Source: an uncultured Rikenellaceae bacterium (GTDB lineage Bacteria > Bacteroidota > Bacteroidia > Bacteroidales > Rikenellaceae). From it: a stretch of 16,654 bases of DNA. The notes beneath the pieces are model-generated. The model saw nothing but the letters and a program-made list of their open reading frames with translations. It did not search any database and was not told the origin of the DNA. A program made the translations under genes and the position numbers. Shown piece after piece: positions 7,947 to 15,148 of the stretch. The stretch is from assembly GCA_949284665.1 (NCBI GenBank), contig CASDWR010000250.1, forward strand, positions 1 through 16,654, in the 5' to 3' direction. Numbering within the stretch: the first letter of the stretch is position 1; the number at the start of each line of letters is the position of its first letter.

Positions 7947-8603
7947 ATGAAATTTTTCATCGATACAGCCAACCTCGACCAGATCCGCGAGGCCCATTTG
8001 CTCGGCGTACTCGACGGCGTAACCACTAACCCATCCCTGATGGCCCGTGAAGGAATCAAGGGAACCGACAACCAATACCGGCACTATGTCGAAATATGCC
8101 GTATCGCCGGCGGTGACGTGAGTGCCGAAGTCATCGCTACGGATTTCGAAGGCATGATCCGTGAAGGGGAAACACTCGCCGGACTCGATCCGCATATCGT
8201 CGTAAAATTGCCATGTACGGCAGACGGTATCCGTGCCGTCAAATATTTCTCCGGGAAAGGTATCCGAACCAACTGCACCCTGGTATTTTCCGTCGGACAG
8301 GCATTGTTGGCTGCCAAAGCCGGAGCCACCTATGTCTCTCCTTTCGTGGGACGACTGGACGACATATGCGAGGACGGGGTCGCTTTGGTTGCCGACATTG
8401 TCAAAATGTATCGCTATTACGGCTATACGACACAGGTACTTGCCGCCTCGATCCGAAACACGAAACACATCATTGAATGCATGAAAGCCGGAGCGGATGT
8501 AGCCACCTCGCCGCTTGCGGCAATCAAGGGACTGTTGAACCATCCCCTGACCGACGCAGGCTTGCAAAAGTTCCTCTCCGACTATCATAAGGTCAACGGC
8601 TGA
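7947..8603 (+). CDS. tal: Transaldolase (short TalC/FSA-type)
   Basis: The 218-residue protein belongs to the small decameric transaldolase/fructose-6-phosphate aldolase subfamily. It moves a dihydroxyacetone unit between sugar phosphates in the non-oxidative pentose phosphate pathway, in the cytoplasm. Motifs along the TIM barrel are FIDTANL (4-10, with Asp6), GVTTNPSLM (24-32), the Schiff-base lysine Lys87 in HIVVKLP, then IRTNCTLVFS (106-115), YVSPFVGRLDD (129-139) and VLAASIRNTKHI (164-175). Phe133 in SPFVGR is the residue found in true transaldolases, whereas E. coli fructose-6-phosphate aldolase has Tyr there, so transaldolase activity is the better call. It has its own promoter and is followed on the same strand by the lipoprotein gene after 102 nt. 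Confidence 0.93.
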   Translation: MKFFIDTANLDQIREAHLLGVLDGVTTNPSLMAREGIKGTDNQYRHYVEICRIAGGDVSAEVIATDFEGMIREGETLAGLDPHIVVKLPCTADGIRAVKYFSGKGIRTNCTLVFSVGQALLAAKAGATYVSPFVGRLDDICEDGVALVADIVKMYRYYGYTTQVLAASIRNTKHIIECMKAGADVATSPLAAIKGLLNHPLTDAGLQKFLSDYHKVNG

Positions 8604-8705
8604 CACATCCCTCGACACCCCATTGACAGGAAGGCGGGCAACAAAAAATCATCTATGAAAAAAGAGAAGACCTTCGAAACATATCAACATGCTCATTATC
8701 TAAAA

Positions 8706-9827
8706 ATGAAAACATTCAATCCGAAATTCTCAATCATTCTGCTCTTCATACTGACGGTTATCACACTGTCTGCATATGGGTGTAACAGGGGTTCATCATG
8801 GGGCGACTGGACACCCGACAACAGAACCGACGACGATGACTGCCGACCCGTCGAGATTACCGACGAATTGGTCGAAACGGCACGCATCCCTTCGCAAATG
8901 AGAACCCGTGCAATCGATTTTCGCCAGAACATGTTGTCTCAAAACGATACCACCCGTAACAGCATATATGTATACTCAGCCACGATGAAGGCCTATCTCG
9001 ACGCACCGGAAGTTCTCGCAGCGCGGATAGCCGTTCTCGGTTTCAAAGACGTATATCTGAGCACAGGCAAAGCGGCCATAGACGGAAGCGACGAAAACGG
9101 ATATGCCTGGACTCGCCGTTTCATCGCAGCCCTGACCGGATATGGGATCAAAGCATACGCCCTGCGACTTTCCGATACGTCGATCTTTGCCGACAAGTCG
9201 AAAGTCGATGCAGATGTCGCATTGGTAAAAAACTACAACGCACAGGTAAACTCGAATGAACGTTATGCCGGTATCTCCGCCGACCTGGAACCCCATGTGC
9301 TCAAAGAGGGCAAAGTTCCGGAAGGCGTACCTTATACCTGGAACAGCGAGACCAATTACGGCATCGGAAAAGACAACGACAACCTCGTAAGAATCACCAT
9401 TGAAAGGCTTTCCGATGCGGGCAACCTGCTGCATCCTTCACTCAAACTGTGCGAAGCCATTTTCACCAGTTTCCAGTCAAAGTACGACGCCGGGGAGCTT
9501 TCCTGGGGAGATACGCCTCAGTTCCTGGAATGTTGCGACTGGGTCATGGTCATGGCCTACAACAACAAAATGGAAACGATCTGGCGATACAGTGTACCGG
9601 CACTCTCGGCATCGGAGAAGCCGAGAAGCGTCAGTATATGCGTAAAAACTGCTCTCAATTCCAGCGGTGGTTCTTCGTCTACACTTCAGTCCAAAAATTG
9701 GGACTACCTGTTAGAAACATTGCGGTTCCTGCGCGACTCAGGCATTGAATACCCCTCCTTCAGGGGAATCGATTTCTTTCATTACGAAGGACTCGAAACC
9801 ATGTGGGAAAGGGAAGATACGGAATAG
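8706..9827 (+). CDS. Putative lipoprotein with TIM-barrel glycosidase-like domain
   Basis: I cannot name the family. The 373-residue protein begins with a hydrophobic signal (FSIILLFILTVITLSAYGC) and a likely lipid-modified Cys26, although Tyr at -2 makes the lipobox imperfect. An acidic linker (NRTDDDDC, 39-46) follows. From about 84 the pattern fits a beta/alpha barrel: NSIYVYSATM, AVLGFKDVYLST (109-120), YGIKAYALRL (146-155), AGISADLEP (188-196), CDWVMVMAYNN (277-287), RSVSICVKT (307-315) and FRGIDFFHYEGLETMW (352-367). A D-x-E pair after strand 4 (Asp193, Glu195), the VMAY strand and an aromatic last strand recall GH18-like or related glycoside hydrolases, but the full DxxDxDxE signature is missing. 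An earlier in-frame ATG at 8655 would put 17 charged residues before the signal, so 8706 is preferred. No -7 box is visible, so it may be read through from transaldolase. Confidence 0.75.
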   Translation: MKTFNPKFSIILLFILTVITLSAYGCNRGSSWGDWTPDNRTDDDDCRPVEITDELVETARIPSQMRTRAIDFRQNMLSQNDTTRNSIYVYSATMKAYLDAPEVLAARIAVLGFKDVYLSTGKAAIDGSDENGYAWTRRFIAALTGYGIKAYALRLSDTSIFADKSKVDADVALVKNYNAQVNSNERYAGISADLEPHVLKEGKVPEGVPYTWNSETNYGIGKDNDNLVRITIERLSDAGNLLHPSLKLCEAIFTSFQSKYDAGELSWGDTPQFLECCDWVMVMAYNNKMETIWRYSVPALSASEKPRSVSICVKTALNSSGGSSSTLQSKNWDYLLETLRFLRDSGIEYPSFRGIDFFHYEGLETMWEREDTE

Positions 9828-10154
9828 GCCACCCGTGACAAGGTTCCGCGACAAAGGCAATCCTTTTGCAATCAAACATACGACGGCGAACACACAACGC
9901 GTCCCCACAGGCTACCGCGGAGGCTGGAACCCCGGAAACGAAAAGCTACGCATGCACCCTTTGGACCAGAATCGTCCGTCGAACACGGGAAAGCCTACGA
10001 AACAGCCCGGGCAACAGCAAGGCGACTATGAAAAGACTGGAAACGAATACTGCCGGGAAGCAGGTCTAACCCAAAGAATATCCCTTGCGGGAAAACAAGA
10101 TGTGAAACGACAGCGTACCCGGTGAAGCACTCCAGGCTGTAAAAGGCCGATACA
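9828..10154. other. 327-nt convergent intergenic region without recognised content
   Basis: This lies between the convergent lipoprotein and mutS2 genes. I found no good gene, tRNA, known RNA motif, promoter box or strong terminator. There is only a 4-bp hairpin TCCC/GGGA near 10080. A plus-strand frame runs through most of it (9745-10125), but it overlaps the lipoprotein gene, is full of Gln, Asn, Pro, Lys and Arg with no hydrophobic core, and does not look like a protein. Confidence 0.5.
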
Positions 10155-12644
10155 TCAATGGAACCGTACGACCGTTATCCCTGCACCGCCGAGATCGACA
10201 TGTTCGTCGGCAATCTCGGCAATCTCACTCACCCCACGCAAATAGCGCCGGATCTCCTCTTTCAATGCTCCGGTGCCCTTACCGTGCAAGATACGCACCT
10301 CATCGGCTCCCATCATCAAGGCATCGTCAATAAAATCCCGAACGCATTCCAACGCCTCAACCACTCGCATGCCACGCACATCGACCTGACGCTTAAAGTT
10401 CAACTTGCGGGCCGCAATATCGACACTGACTACCGTACGCGGCGCTACCGGACGGGTCTGTCGCTTATACTCCGAATTGGATATGGGCTCCAATCGGTCA
10501 CAGGCAACAGAAGTCAGAATCTGACCGATGGCTACCGTGGCTTTTTTACCCTTCATTGCTATCACCTCTCCGACACCATCCTGTCCGATAATGCGTACCT
10601 TCACTCCCACGGCCAATACCGGTCTCTCCGGTTCGGCCTCCTGCACCGTCCCCTTTCCCCCGCTCTTGAGCTTCCTTTCGGCTCTTTTCCGCTGCCGTTC
10701 GGCCACGCGCTCCATTTCCCGATCGATCCGCTCTTCCCGTACGACATCCTGTACGGCACGTTGTTCCACTTCCCCACGGAACTCTTCCAGTTCATGGCGG
10801 ACCAAACGGGTTTTCTCCTTTTCAGCCTGCGACTCCCGAATGGTTCGTATCGTATTCTCGATTCGCCGGTTCGCCTCGGCCAATAAACGATCCGCCTCGG
10901 CTTTGGCCTCCTGTATAATTCGAGTGCGTTCCTGTTTGATGGCGGCCAACTGCTCGCCGTAATTCTGTTCCAACTCCTCGACCTTCCTGTCGGCAATACG
11001 TATTCGGTCGCGCTTCTGTTCCCAGTACCTGCGATCCCGCGCAATCTCCCGCAACTGCCGCTCCAAATTGATATGATCTGTACCCGCCTTCTCCGAAGCT
11101 GACCGGATAATCTCTTCGGGCAATCCAATCTTGCGGGCAATCTCCACAGCGAAAGAACTGCCGGGCCGCCCCATCTCAAGACGAAACATCGGACGGATGT
11201 TCTGAACATCGAACATCATGGCCCCGTTGACAATCCCCGCATGATTCGACGCAAAATACTTAACGTTGGAATAGTGGGTGGTTATCACACCGTAGACACC
11301 ATGCTCCACAAATCGCTCCAAAATCGATTCGGCTATCGCTCCCCCGATAATCGGTTCAGTACCCGAACCGAATTCGTCGATCAACACCAACGAACGGGAA
11401 CCGGCTCCGGCCAACATCCGTTTCATATTCAACAAATGAGAACTGTATGTACTCAAATCGTTGTCGATGGACTGTTCATCTCCTATGTCGATAAAAAGTG
11501 TATCAAACATCGGAAATTCGGAATTCTCCCCGCATGGAACCAAGAATCCGCACTGCAGCATATATTGTAACAGCCCTACCGTTTTCAAACATACCGACTT
11601 GCCGCCTGCATTGGGACCCGAAATAACCAATATCCGATGTTCCGGGTCGAGTGTCAGATCGAGAGGGACAACCTCGCGCCCCTCTTTGGCGAGTGTCTGC
11701 TTCAACAACGGATGGCAGGCTGAACGCAGATTCAGCCTGCCATCATCCGACAGAATCGGCTTGACACAATCGTTCTTCAATGCCCAACGCGCTTTCGCCC
11801 GAATCTTGTCGATTTCGGCAAGATAGCGTCCGGCCCGTGCAATTCCCTCGCTGTCGGGGCGAATAGATTCAGTAAACACTGTCAGAATCCGTACGATCTC
11901 ACGACGCTCGGCGTATTCCAATTCCTTGAGTTCGTTGTTGATCTCGACGACCTCTACCGGCTCAATATAAAACGTCTTACCCGTGGCCGATTCATCATGA
12001 ACGAATCCGCTTATTTTCCTCTTGTTGACTGCCGGAACCGGAATCACGGAACGACCGTCACGGACCGAAACGGTTGCATCCGCATCGACATATCCTGCAT
12101 TTCTGGCCTGAGTCAGCACAGCCTGAAGACGCTTCGCTACCTGACCCTCCCGTTCGCGAATCGTACGGCGCAACGAGTACAGTTCGGGGGATGCACTATC
12201 TTTCACCTTCCCAAAACGATCGATCAACGAATCTATGTGGTTGATGATGGCGGGAAAAGCATCCACGCCTTCCGAAATTCGTTTCAATACGGGATATTGT
12301 TCGTCGGAACGGGCATTAAAAAACCTTACGACCTCATTGACCGATTGCAAACCGCGTCGCAGCTCGATCAGTTCTTCGATCTCCAGAAAAGTCCCGGCAA
12401 TCTCCACTCGTCGGGCAATCGGTTCCAAATCGCAAAATTCCTCTTTTGGGAAATCGCCCTCCATCATCAAGGCTGTCCGTAACTCATCGCATGCCCTTAA
12501 ACGGCGTTCCACCTCTTCGAACGAGTCCGTAAAAAGCTCTTCGGCCAACATCCTGCGTCCCCCCTGTGTGGTACACAACTCCTCCACCTGAAGACGTATG
12601 CGGTCGAAACCGCTTTTCTGTTCAAAATTATCCGGATATGTCAT
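10155..12644 (-). CDS. mutS2: MutS2 family ATPase with C-terminal Smr domain
   Basis: This 829-residue protein is a full-length MutS2. The N-terminal part (1-300) is the MutS core/lever region, including SVRDGRSVIPV and SGFVHDESATGKTFYIEP. The ATPase follows: Walker A GPNAGGKS (343-350), DIGDEQSIDNDLSTYSSHL (386-404), Walker B SLVLIDEFGSGTEP (418-431) and the switch TTHYSNVK (455-462). A long charged coiled coil spans about 525-660. A KOW-like barrel (LAVGVKVRIIGQDGVGEVI, 677-695) precedes the Smr nuclease domain (748-829) with VDVRGMR and HGKGTGAL (787-794). MutS2 lacks the mismatch-recognition domain. It has been linked to suppression of recombination and, in Bacillus, to rescue of collided ribosomes. 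AGGAG lies 10 nt before the ATG. It is downstream of mce on the same strand, 261 nt away, and may be co-transcribed. Confidence 0.96.
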   Translation of the reverse strand: MTYPDNFEQKSGFDRIRLQVEELCTTQGGRRMLAEELFTDSFEEVERRLRACDELRTALMMEGDFPKEEFCDLEPIARRVEIAGTFLEIEELIELRRGLQSVNEVVRFFNARSDEQYPVLKRISEGVDAFPAIINHIDSLIDRFGKVKDSASPELYSLRRTIREREGQVAKRLQAVLTQARNAGYVDADATVSVRDGRSVIPVPAVNKRKISGFVHDESATGKTFYIEPVEVVEINNELKELEYAERREIVRILTVFTESIRPDSEGIARAGRYLAEIDKIRAKARWALKNDCVKPILSDDGRLNLRSACHPLLKQTLAKEGREVVPLDLTLDPEHRILVISGPNAGGKSVCLKTVGLLQYMLQCGFLVPCGENSEFPMFDTLFIDIGDEQSIDNDLSTYSSHLLNMKRMLAGAGSRSLVLIDEFGSGTEPIIGGAIAESILERFVEHGVYGVITTHYSNVKYFASNHAGIVNGAMMFDVQNIRPMFRLEMGRPGSSFAVEIARKIGLPEEIIRSASEKAGTDHINLERQLREIARDRRYWEQKRDRIRIADRKVEELEQNYGEQLAAIKQERTRIIQEAKAEADRLLAEANRRIENTIRTIRESQAEKEKTRLVRHELEEFRGEVEQRAVQDVVREERIDREMERVAERQRKRAERKLKSGGKGTVQEAEPERPVLAVGVKVRIIGQDGVGEVIAMKGKKATVAIGQILTSVACDRLEPISNSEYKRQTRPVAPRTVVSVDIAARKLNFKRQVDVRGMRVVEALECVRDFIDDALMMGADEVRILHGKGTGALKEEIRRYLRGVSEIAEIADEHVDLGGAGITVVRFH

Positions 12645-12889
12645 GAATTCAAAACTCCTGGTTCCGATGATCGGACCCCTTCACAGGCCGAACTGCCGAA
12701 AGCGGTTTCGACCGCATATGCATGGAACCGACGATTCCTCCCACTATCACAATGAAAGCGAACAGGTTTACTGCAGACCCAGGGCAACATACCGCAAGCA
12801 GACATGACTCCAGTCCGTCGGTTTCCGGACCCTTCCAGATCAAACACCCTGCAAAAACACGATGACAGCTGAACCGTATCGGAATACAT
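12641..12889 (-). CDS. Possible small Cys-rich protein between mce and mutS2 (82 aa)
   Basis: This is a tentative call. An ATG at 12889 has a strong ribosome site (GGAGG at 12895-12899, 5 nt away). It opens a frame of 82 codons whose TGA overlaps the mutS2 ATG in the ATGA fashion, and whose ribosome site directly abuts the mce stop. The arrangement looks like translational coupling in an mce-smORF-mutS2 operon. Against it: the translation has six cysteines, many Arg and Ser, no hydrophobic core or signal, and resembles no family I know. A second frame over the same stretch (12649-12909) contains a hydrophobic run (NLFAFIVIVGGIVG) but has only TTG or GTG as plausible upstream starts. The frame may be chance, with the GGAGG run a by-product of base composition. 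Confidence 0.25.
   Translation of the reverse strand: MYSDTVQLSSCFCRVFDLEGSGNRRTGVMSACGMLPWVCSKPVRFHCDSGRNRRFHAYAVETAFGSSACEGVRSSEPGVLNS
12655..12659 (-). promoter_or_regulatory. Ribosome binding site of mutS2
   Basis: The minus strand has AGGAG followed by a 10-nt spacer to the mutS2 ATG. It supports this start and independent initiation of mutS2 even if the upstream small ORF is not translated. Confidence 0.5.
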
Positions 12890-12905
12890 CGCCTCCTCCG
12901 AAATA

Positions 12906-13844
12906 TCAACGATTCTTTTTCCCTCCTCCAAAAACCGAAAAATGGAGATACCGACGAGGATTGTTGCGAATATCCTCGAGCAGGAGGGAAAGATTGGCAC
13001 TGGCCGACGTAAGCGAGTCGTAGAGCGCAGTGTCATTCACCAGTTTACCCACCGTACCTTCACCACTATCGATTTTGCCAACTGTGCTGTTAAGACGCCC
13101 GAGCGACGCTTCCAACTCATCCACCAACGCACCAAGGTCCGCCAGGCGCAACGAGTCCGTAATACTCTCCAGATTGGTCAGCGTGCCGTCTATCTTACCT
13201 GAATTATCGGCCAGCATGGAAGATATTCTGTCAAGATTGTCGATGATATTCCGCACGTTATCCGCTTCATCGACAAGGATTCCACGCACCACTCCCGACA
13301 TCGCATCCAGGTTTTCCACTGTCTGACGAATATTTTCCCCGTTGTCAGCCAACAAAGCATTGATATTCTCCAACGTAACAGTTAAATTGTCCACAACGAT
13401 CTTGGCACGCTGCTTGAAAAATTCCAATTCCGATCCGGCAACATCCAAAAAATCGGTCTCCTCTTCCGATTCGATCTGGTCACCACTCTTCAAATAGACC
13501 TGCGAATCTCCGTAATCGATCCTCACAGCCTTCCCTCCGATAAACCCATTGGTGAAAATTCGGGCCACCGAATTATCCGGAATCTCATACTTCGATTTGA
13601 CGTTCAAAGCCAAACGTACCTGTTCACTCTGTTCCGGGTCATAACTGATATCGCTGACCAGCCCCACTTTTACACCACGAACTATCACAGGCGAAGAGAG
13701 TTGAATACCACTTACGTTATCGTAATAGGCATAATAGGTTTTGTTCCGGTTGAACGCACCGCGCCCCTTGAGGAAATTCACGCCCCAATAAAAGCACAAC
13801 AGCATAGCCAGCCCGAAGATTCCAATTTTTACCTCTTTTTTCAT
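12906..13844 (-). CDS. MCE/MlaD-family membrane-anchored lipid-transport protein
   Basis: The 312-residue protein has one N-terminal membrane anchor (VKIGIFGLAMLLCFYWGVNF, 5-24) and one MCE domain in the periplasm (about 36-113). The MCE domain shows TYYAYYDNVSGIQLSSPVIV (36-55), RGVKVGLVSDI and SVARIFTNGFIGGKAVRID (92-110). A long helical stretch with repeated DNL/ENL heptads follows (138-255). It ends with GEGTVGKLVNDTALYDSL (261-278) and the tail NPRRYLHFSVFGG, typical of Bacteroidota MCE proteins. MCE proteins form hexameric rings or tubes that pass phospholipids between inner and outer membrane, usually with an MlaFE-like ABC transporter, which is not in this window. A strong AGGAGG sits 5 nt before the ATG, 22 nt after the amidase stop, so the two are an operon. 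Confidence 0.92.
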   Translation of the reverse strand: MKKEVKIGIFGLAMLLCFYWGVNFLKGRGAFNRNKTYYAYYDNVSGIQLSSPVIVRGVKVGLVSDISYDPEQSEQVRLALNVKSKYEIPDNSVARIFTNGFIGGKAVRIDYGDSQVYLKSGDQIESEEETDFLDVAGSELEFFKQRAKIVVDNLTVTLENINALLADNGENIRQTVENLDAMSGVVRGILVDEADNVRNIIDNLDRISSMLADNSGKIDGTLTNLESITDSLRLADLGALVDELEASLGRLNSTVGKIDSGEGTVGKLVNDTALYDSLTSASANLSLLLEDIRNNPRRYLHFSVFGGGKKNR

Positions 13845-13849
13845 CGATA

Positions 13850-13855
13850 CCTCCT
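13850..13855 (-). promoter_or_regulatory. Strong ribosome binding site of the MCE gene
   Basis: The minus strand reads AGGAGG with a 5-nt spacer (TATCG) before the ATG at 13844. Full Shine-Dalgarno sites are unusual in Bacteroidota. This one fixes the start and suggests efficient translation of mce from the amidase-mce transcript. Confidence 0.6.
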
Positions 13856-13866
13856 CTTTTCGTGTA

Positions 13867-15018
13867 TTATCGCTTTGAGGCTTGCTGCTTACGACGCGCC
13901 TCGGCTACGGGAATCTGCTCATCCCCTTCAAATGCCACCACGAAAGCGTCTTTAAAATCTTTCCGTGCCTGAGCCTGAAGTCTCACGGCCTCATCGTAAC
14001 TCGCAACCCCGCCGACAAAATATTTGTAACCGCCCGCAGACGCCTTTTTCTCGATCACTTTTCCTCTGAACGACTTGAAGCGGTTGCTCTTCGGATCGGT
14101 ACGTGACGACAACGTACACAATTGTACGTAGAAACGAATCTCCTTCCCGACCGTACTCTTTCCGGATGATGCTCCTTCCGCGCCAGAACCTGTCGCCTCT
14201 CCATCCTCTTTGAGGAGAATTACATTGGCCCTTCCCTCCACCTTGCTCTTGTACTCACTGAAAGCATTGAAAAGCGATTTGGCCAACACATTCTGACCCG
14301 CATCGGACGTAATATACTTACGATCCTTCTCATTGGTAATGAACCCCATCTCCGTCAACACACTCGGCATTGCCGTCCTCCACAATACCAAAAACGGACC
14401 ATGCGATGCCCCCCGATCCTTCATCGGGGTATTTTGGGTATAGTGACGCTGAATGGCCTCTGCAAACATCATGCTCTGGTCCATGTAGGCGAACTGCATG
14501 AGAGAAAAAATAATGTAACTCTCCGGCGACCCGGGAATATAACCCTGATACTTCGTCGTATAATCTTCCTCGTAACTGACCACGTCGTTTTCCTTCATGG
14601 CCACCTCCAGATTCTTGTTGCTCTTGTCGTTACCCATAACAAAAGTCTGGGTCCCGTTCGCCGAAGCCCCCTGATCCGTTGCATTGACATGAATGGAGAG
14701 AAAAAGATCGGCTCCCGCCTTATTGGCAATATCGCCGCGCGTACCCAACTCAACTTCCTTATCCGTACTGCGCGTATAGATCACCTCAACCTCCGGATAG
14801 TTCTTACGAATCAATTCACCCAACTTCAACGCTACCTTCAGATTGATGTCCTTCTCCTGAATATTCTTAAAACAGGTCCCCGGGTCCCTACCTCCATGAC
14901 CGGGATCAATCACTATCTTCCCGACCTTCGCCTGCCTCGAAGACGAATCATCCTGCCCACACAACATCGCCGGCATACAAAGCGTTATAAGCAAATAACA
15001 ATACAAAGAAACTTTCAT
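13867..15018 (-). CDS. N-acetylmuramoyl-L-alanine amidase (Amidase_3) with SPOR-like tail
   Basis: This exported zinc amidase cuts the bond between N-acetylmuramic acid and the stem peptide. The 383-residue protein has a signal sequence (YCYLLITLCMPAMLCG, 6-21) and an Amidase_3 domain from about 32 to 255. Its expected zinc and catalytic residues are His41 in IDPGHGGRDPG, Glu55 in IQEKDIN, His110 in LFLSIHVNA and Glu223 in LTEMGFITNEKD. An insertion around 145-190 (EEDYTTKYQGYIPGSPESYI) is as I recall for Bacteroidota amidases. A Gly/Ser linker (276-288) leads to a SPOR-like domain (293-365: IRFYVQLCTL, YKYFVGGVASYDEAVRLQAQ) that would bind denuded glycan at the division site. The frame continues upstream to 15180, but that adds 54 residues with no signal and runs past the -7 box, so the ATG at 15018 is used. 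It is first in an operon with mce. Confidence 0.92.
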   Translation of the reverse strand: MKVSLYCYLLITLCMPAMLCGQDDSSSRQAKVGKIVIDPGHGGRDPGTCFKNIQEKDINLKVALKLGELIRKNYPEVEVIYTRSTDKEVELGTRGDIANKAGADLFLSIHVNATDQGASANGTQTFVMGNDKSNKNLEVAMKENDVVSYEEDYTTKYQGYIPGSPESYIIFSLMQFAYMDQSMMFAEAIQRHYTQNTPMKDRGASHGPFLVLWRTAMPSVLTEMGFITNEKDRKYITSDAGQNVLAKSLFNAFSEYKSKVEGRANVILLKEDGEATGSGAEGASSGKSTVGKEIRFYVQLCTLSSRTDPKSNRFKSFRGKVIEKKASAGGYKYFVGGVASYDEAVRLQAQARKDFKDAFVVAFEGDEQIPVAEARRKQQASKR

Positions 15019-15051
15019 CGCGCCAAAAGTGAGGATATGCTTTTTTTTAAC

Positions 15052-15059
15052 TATTTTTG
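15052..15059 (+). promoter_or_regulatory. Possible -7 box for the lptD-like gene
   Basis: TATTTTTG matches TAnnTTTG on the plus strand, 89 nt before the TTG start at 15149. No -33 TTTG is seen at the usual spacing. It lies inside the predicted 5' leader of the oppositely transcribed amidase gene. Confidence 0.35.
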
Positions 15060-15122
15060 TGGGCGAAAACGGGTCCGGACCGCTTACGGAGTTCAATTTT
15101 TCCGTTTTTGCCGACTCGTCGG

Positions 15123-15130
15123 CAAAGATA
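15123..15130 (-). promoter_or_regulatory. -7 box for the amidase-mce operon
   Basis: The minus strand reads TATCTTTG, identical to the boxes before the glucosaminidase and aroB genes. It predicts a transcript starting near 15116 with a leader of about 100 nt before the ATG at 15018. A -33 element is not obvious. Confidence 0.5.
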
Positions 15131-15148
15131 ATGAAATTTTGACGAATT

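Noticed and set aside
7932-8618. Minus-strand open frame covering the whole transaldolase gene
   Set aside because: It is fully antisense to an enzyme with all catalytic motifs and has no recognisable motif of its own.
9745-10125. Plus-strand open frame after the lipoprotein gene
   Set aside because: It overlaps the end of the lipoprotein gene and is almost entirely polar residues with no fold or family likeness.
9890-10140. Possible structured RNA (RNase P, tmRNA or riboswitch) in the 327-nt gap
   Set aside because: Read on both strands, I found none of the conserved cores of these RNAs and no long stem.
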